From Candidatus Desulfovibrio kirbyi (lineage in GTDB: Bacteria; Desulfobacterota; Desulfovibrionia; Desulfovibrionales; Desulfovibrionaceae): a stretch of 64,000 bases of DNA. Below the pieces are notes generated by a model. That model saw only the letters and a program-made list of their open reading frames with translations. It did not search any database and was not told where the DNA came from. Position 1 is the first letter of the stretch; every line of letters begins with the position of its first letter. Positions 62,604 to 64,000 of this stretch are shown here, one piece after another. Both the position numbers and the translations under genes were made by a program. Where the stretch lies: assembly GCA_013374015.1 (NCBI GenBank), contig BLLL01000003.1:1-64000 (forward strand). The letters run 5' to 3'.

Positions 62604-62789
62604 CTACCGTTTGTCCAGCACCCGTTTTGACTTGCTGAACGTGCGCGGCAACCCGACGTAATCTGTTATTTTTACCGTTATGCGCGTTTGGAGCGCCTTG
62701 TGAAAACGGCGTTCCAGTTTTGCCGTAAGAGCGTCGTCAATTACCTGTCCGAGATAAATATTGACCCCGCTTAGCGCAAAAATAGTCAA
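62604..62789 (-). CDS. Small hypothetical protein after rpsA
   Basis: A TTG-started 61-aa frame that begins directly after the rpsA stop (62790). It reads ALSGVNIYLGQVIDDALTAK and TRITVKITDYVGLPRTFSKS, giving a basic alpha/beta pattern. No domain recognised. It has only a weak AGGA upstream, so it could be a remnant of a longer gene. Confidence 0.4.
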   Translation of the reverse strand: MTIFALSGVNIYLGQVIDDALTAKLERRFHKALQTRITVKITDYVGLPRTFSKSKRVLDKR

Positions 62790-64000
62790 TTATTCCTGGA
62801 TGTTTTCAGTTTCCTCAAGTTTCTGCTTCAACAGATCGCCCAAATTCTGTCCGGCTTCCTGGGAGCCGGTGTGGACTTCCTTGGGCTTGCCGCGCTCTTC
62901 CTCATCCCTGATCTGCTTGATGGACAAGCCGAGGCGGCGCTCGTCAGCACTTACGAAAATTACCTTGGCTTCAATTTCCTGTCCGTCCCTGTAAATTTCT
63001 GTAGGGGTTTTCACCTTTTTGCCGGACAGTTCAGAAACGTGCACAAGGCCTTCTATGCCTTCTTCCACTTCAACAAACAAACCGAAATCCGTAATATTTG
63101 TGATAATCCCCTTGATCGTGCAACCCACGGGGTAGGTGTCCGGCACATGCCCCCAAGGATCGTCCACAATTTGCTTGATGCCCAAGGTGAATTTTTCGCT
63201 TTCCTGATCCACTGTCAGCACCTTGGCCTGAATAACGTCTCCCACCTTATAGATTTCATTCGGGTGGCGTATTTTTTTTGCCCAGGAAATATCCGACACA
63301 TGAATAAGGCCGTCAATGCCGCTCTCAATACCGACGAACATTCCAAATTCTGTGATATTTTTAATAACGCCTTCAAGGACGGTGCCTTCAGGATATTTTT
63401 CAGCCACCATTTCCCAAGGGTTTGGGTGTATCTGTTTCATACCGAGGCTGATGCGTTTTTTGTCGCCGTCCACCCCCAGAATGACAACTTCCACCTCGTC
63501 GCCGGCGTGTACCATCTGGGAGGGATGTCGCAGCTTGCGCGTCCAAGACATTTCGGATATGTGCACAAGTCCTTCCACGCCTGTTTCCAGTTCAACAAAC
63601 GCGCCATAGTCCACAAGGTTTGTGACTTTGCCGGTATATTTCGCTCCTTCGGGAAAGCGCATGGAAATATCCTGCCAGGGGTCGGGTACAAGCTGTTTGA
63701 GTCCCAGCGAAACTTTATTGTTGTCACGGTCAAAAGAAAGTACTTTCAGCGTCAAATCCTGCCCCATGACAATCATTTCCTTGGGGTGGCGGATACGCTT
63801 CCAACTCATGTCTGTGATGTGCAACAGCCCGTCCAGACCGCCAAGATCAACAAATACGCCGTATTCAGTAATGTTTTTGGCCTTGCCGGTGACAGTTTGC
63901 CCTTCTTCCAAGGTACGGAGCAAATCCTGGCGTTTGGAGTCGCGCTCCTCTTCCAGCAGGACGCGCCGCGAGACAATCACATTGTTGCGGCGGCGGTTGA
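62790..64000 (-). CDS. rpsA: 30S ribosomal protein S1, partial (runs off right edge)
   Basis: About 400 C-terminal residues are in the window, and the frame continues past 64000 (NRRRNNVIVSRRVLLEEERD). Four S1 RNA-binding domains are present, each with the GVFVDLGG or GMFVGIESG type core and a LHITDMSW or HVSDISW segment. The expected upstream domains lie outside. S1 helps ribosomes bind mRNA lacking strong ribosome sites. The C-terminal tail is short and acidic. Confidence 0.96.
   Translation of the reverse strand, partial: NRRRNNVIVSRRVLLEEERDSKRQDLLRTLEEGQTVTGKAKNITEYGVFVDLGGLDGLLHITDMSWKRIRHPKEMIVMGQDLTLKVLSFDRDNNKVSLGLKQLVPDPWQDISMRFPEGAKYTGKVTNLVDYGAFVELETGVEGLVHISEMSWTRKLRHPSQMVHAGDEVEVVILGVDGDKKRISLGMKQIHPNPWEMVAEKYPEGTVLEGVIKNITEFGMFVGIESGIDGLIHVSDISWAKKIRHPNEIYKVGDVIQAKVLTVDQESEKFTLGIKQIVDDPWGHVPDTYPVGCTIKGIITNITDFGLFVEVEEGIEGLVHVSELSGKKVKTPTEIYRDGQEIEAKVIFVSADERRLGLSIKQIRDEEERGKPKEVHTGSQEAGQNLGDLLKQKLEETENIQE

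Noticed and set aside
1-64000. CRISPR arrays, rRNA and tRNA genes
   Set aside because: No regularly spaced repeats and no TPsiC-like or rRNA signature seen on either strand by eye; a tRNAscan/Infernal run would be decisive.

Overview
The window looks like the chromosome of a Desulfovibrio-like sulfate reducer (Desulfovibrionaceae). The best evidence is a complete dissimilatory APS-reductase block, aprBA-qmoABC-qmoD, at 38.1-46.2 kb. Supporting evidence is a DVU0298-type protein, an Rsm22-type methyltransferase, a MucR-like regulator and a hemA/hemX/siroheme cluster. Most genes are GC-rich housekeeping genes in short, tightly coupled operons. Many loci are broken: two MFS transporters, a RACo-like activator, a frameshifted restriction-modification fusion and several small remnants. 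This fits a lineage under relaxed selection, possibly host-associated; that last point is inference.

Layout. 1-2566: a minus-strand two-gene module, a 553-aa unknown protein plus a PAPS-reductase/DndC-like protein running off the left edge, behind a near-consensus promoter. 2.6-11 kb: dnaE, a 53-aa membrane microprotein, queD, and a YhaO/YhaN-like nuclease/ATPase pair. 11-13.8 kb: RACo remnant, Rsm22-like methyltransferase, DVU0298 protein. 13.9-19.5 kb: an unknown gene and coaBC (minus), then an Mla/MCE lipid-transport operon (plus). 19.5-24.4 kb: dead MFS gene, MucR-like regulator, iron-sulfur flavoprotein, orphan sigma54 response regulator. 23.4-28 kb: efp-ftsK-lolA-PP-loop operon (minus). 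28-35.5 kb: engB, trxA-trxB-bamD, glnS-ilvD, a GIY-YIG protein, yceD and a small unknown. 35.5-38 kb: CadR-like MerR regulator divergent from a Zn/Cd/Pb ATPase. 38-46.2 kb: aprBA-qmoABCD. 46.4-48.5 kb: a chorismate-mutase/EPSP-synthase-like fusion and a truncated MFS gene. 48.5-52.4 kb: AT-rich accessory island with a Panacea antitoxin/putative toxin pair, a methyltransferase-endonuclease fusion with a frameshift, and an IS1-like remnant. 52.4-56.6 kb: hemX/hemA/siroheme genes and tilS. 56.8-64 kb: panC-metK-aroC-recD2-aroQ and, at the right edge, rpsA.

How the genes fit together. AprBA reduces APS to sulfite using electrons delivered from the membrane by QmoABC. The siroheme genes feed the cofactor needed by sulfite reductase and, in this group, heme synthesis. 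The most novel-looking parts are the left-edge PAPS-reductase module, the island at 48.5-52.4 kb, the motif-less EPSP-synthase-like fusion, and two genes (7084 and 27400) where a well-placed Shine-Dalgarno precedes ACG instead of ATG. No tRNA, rRNA or CRISPR array was recognised.
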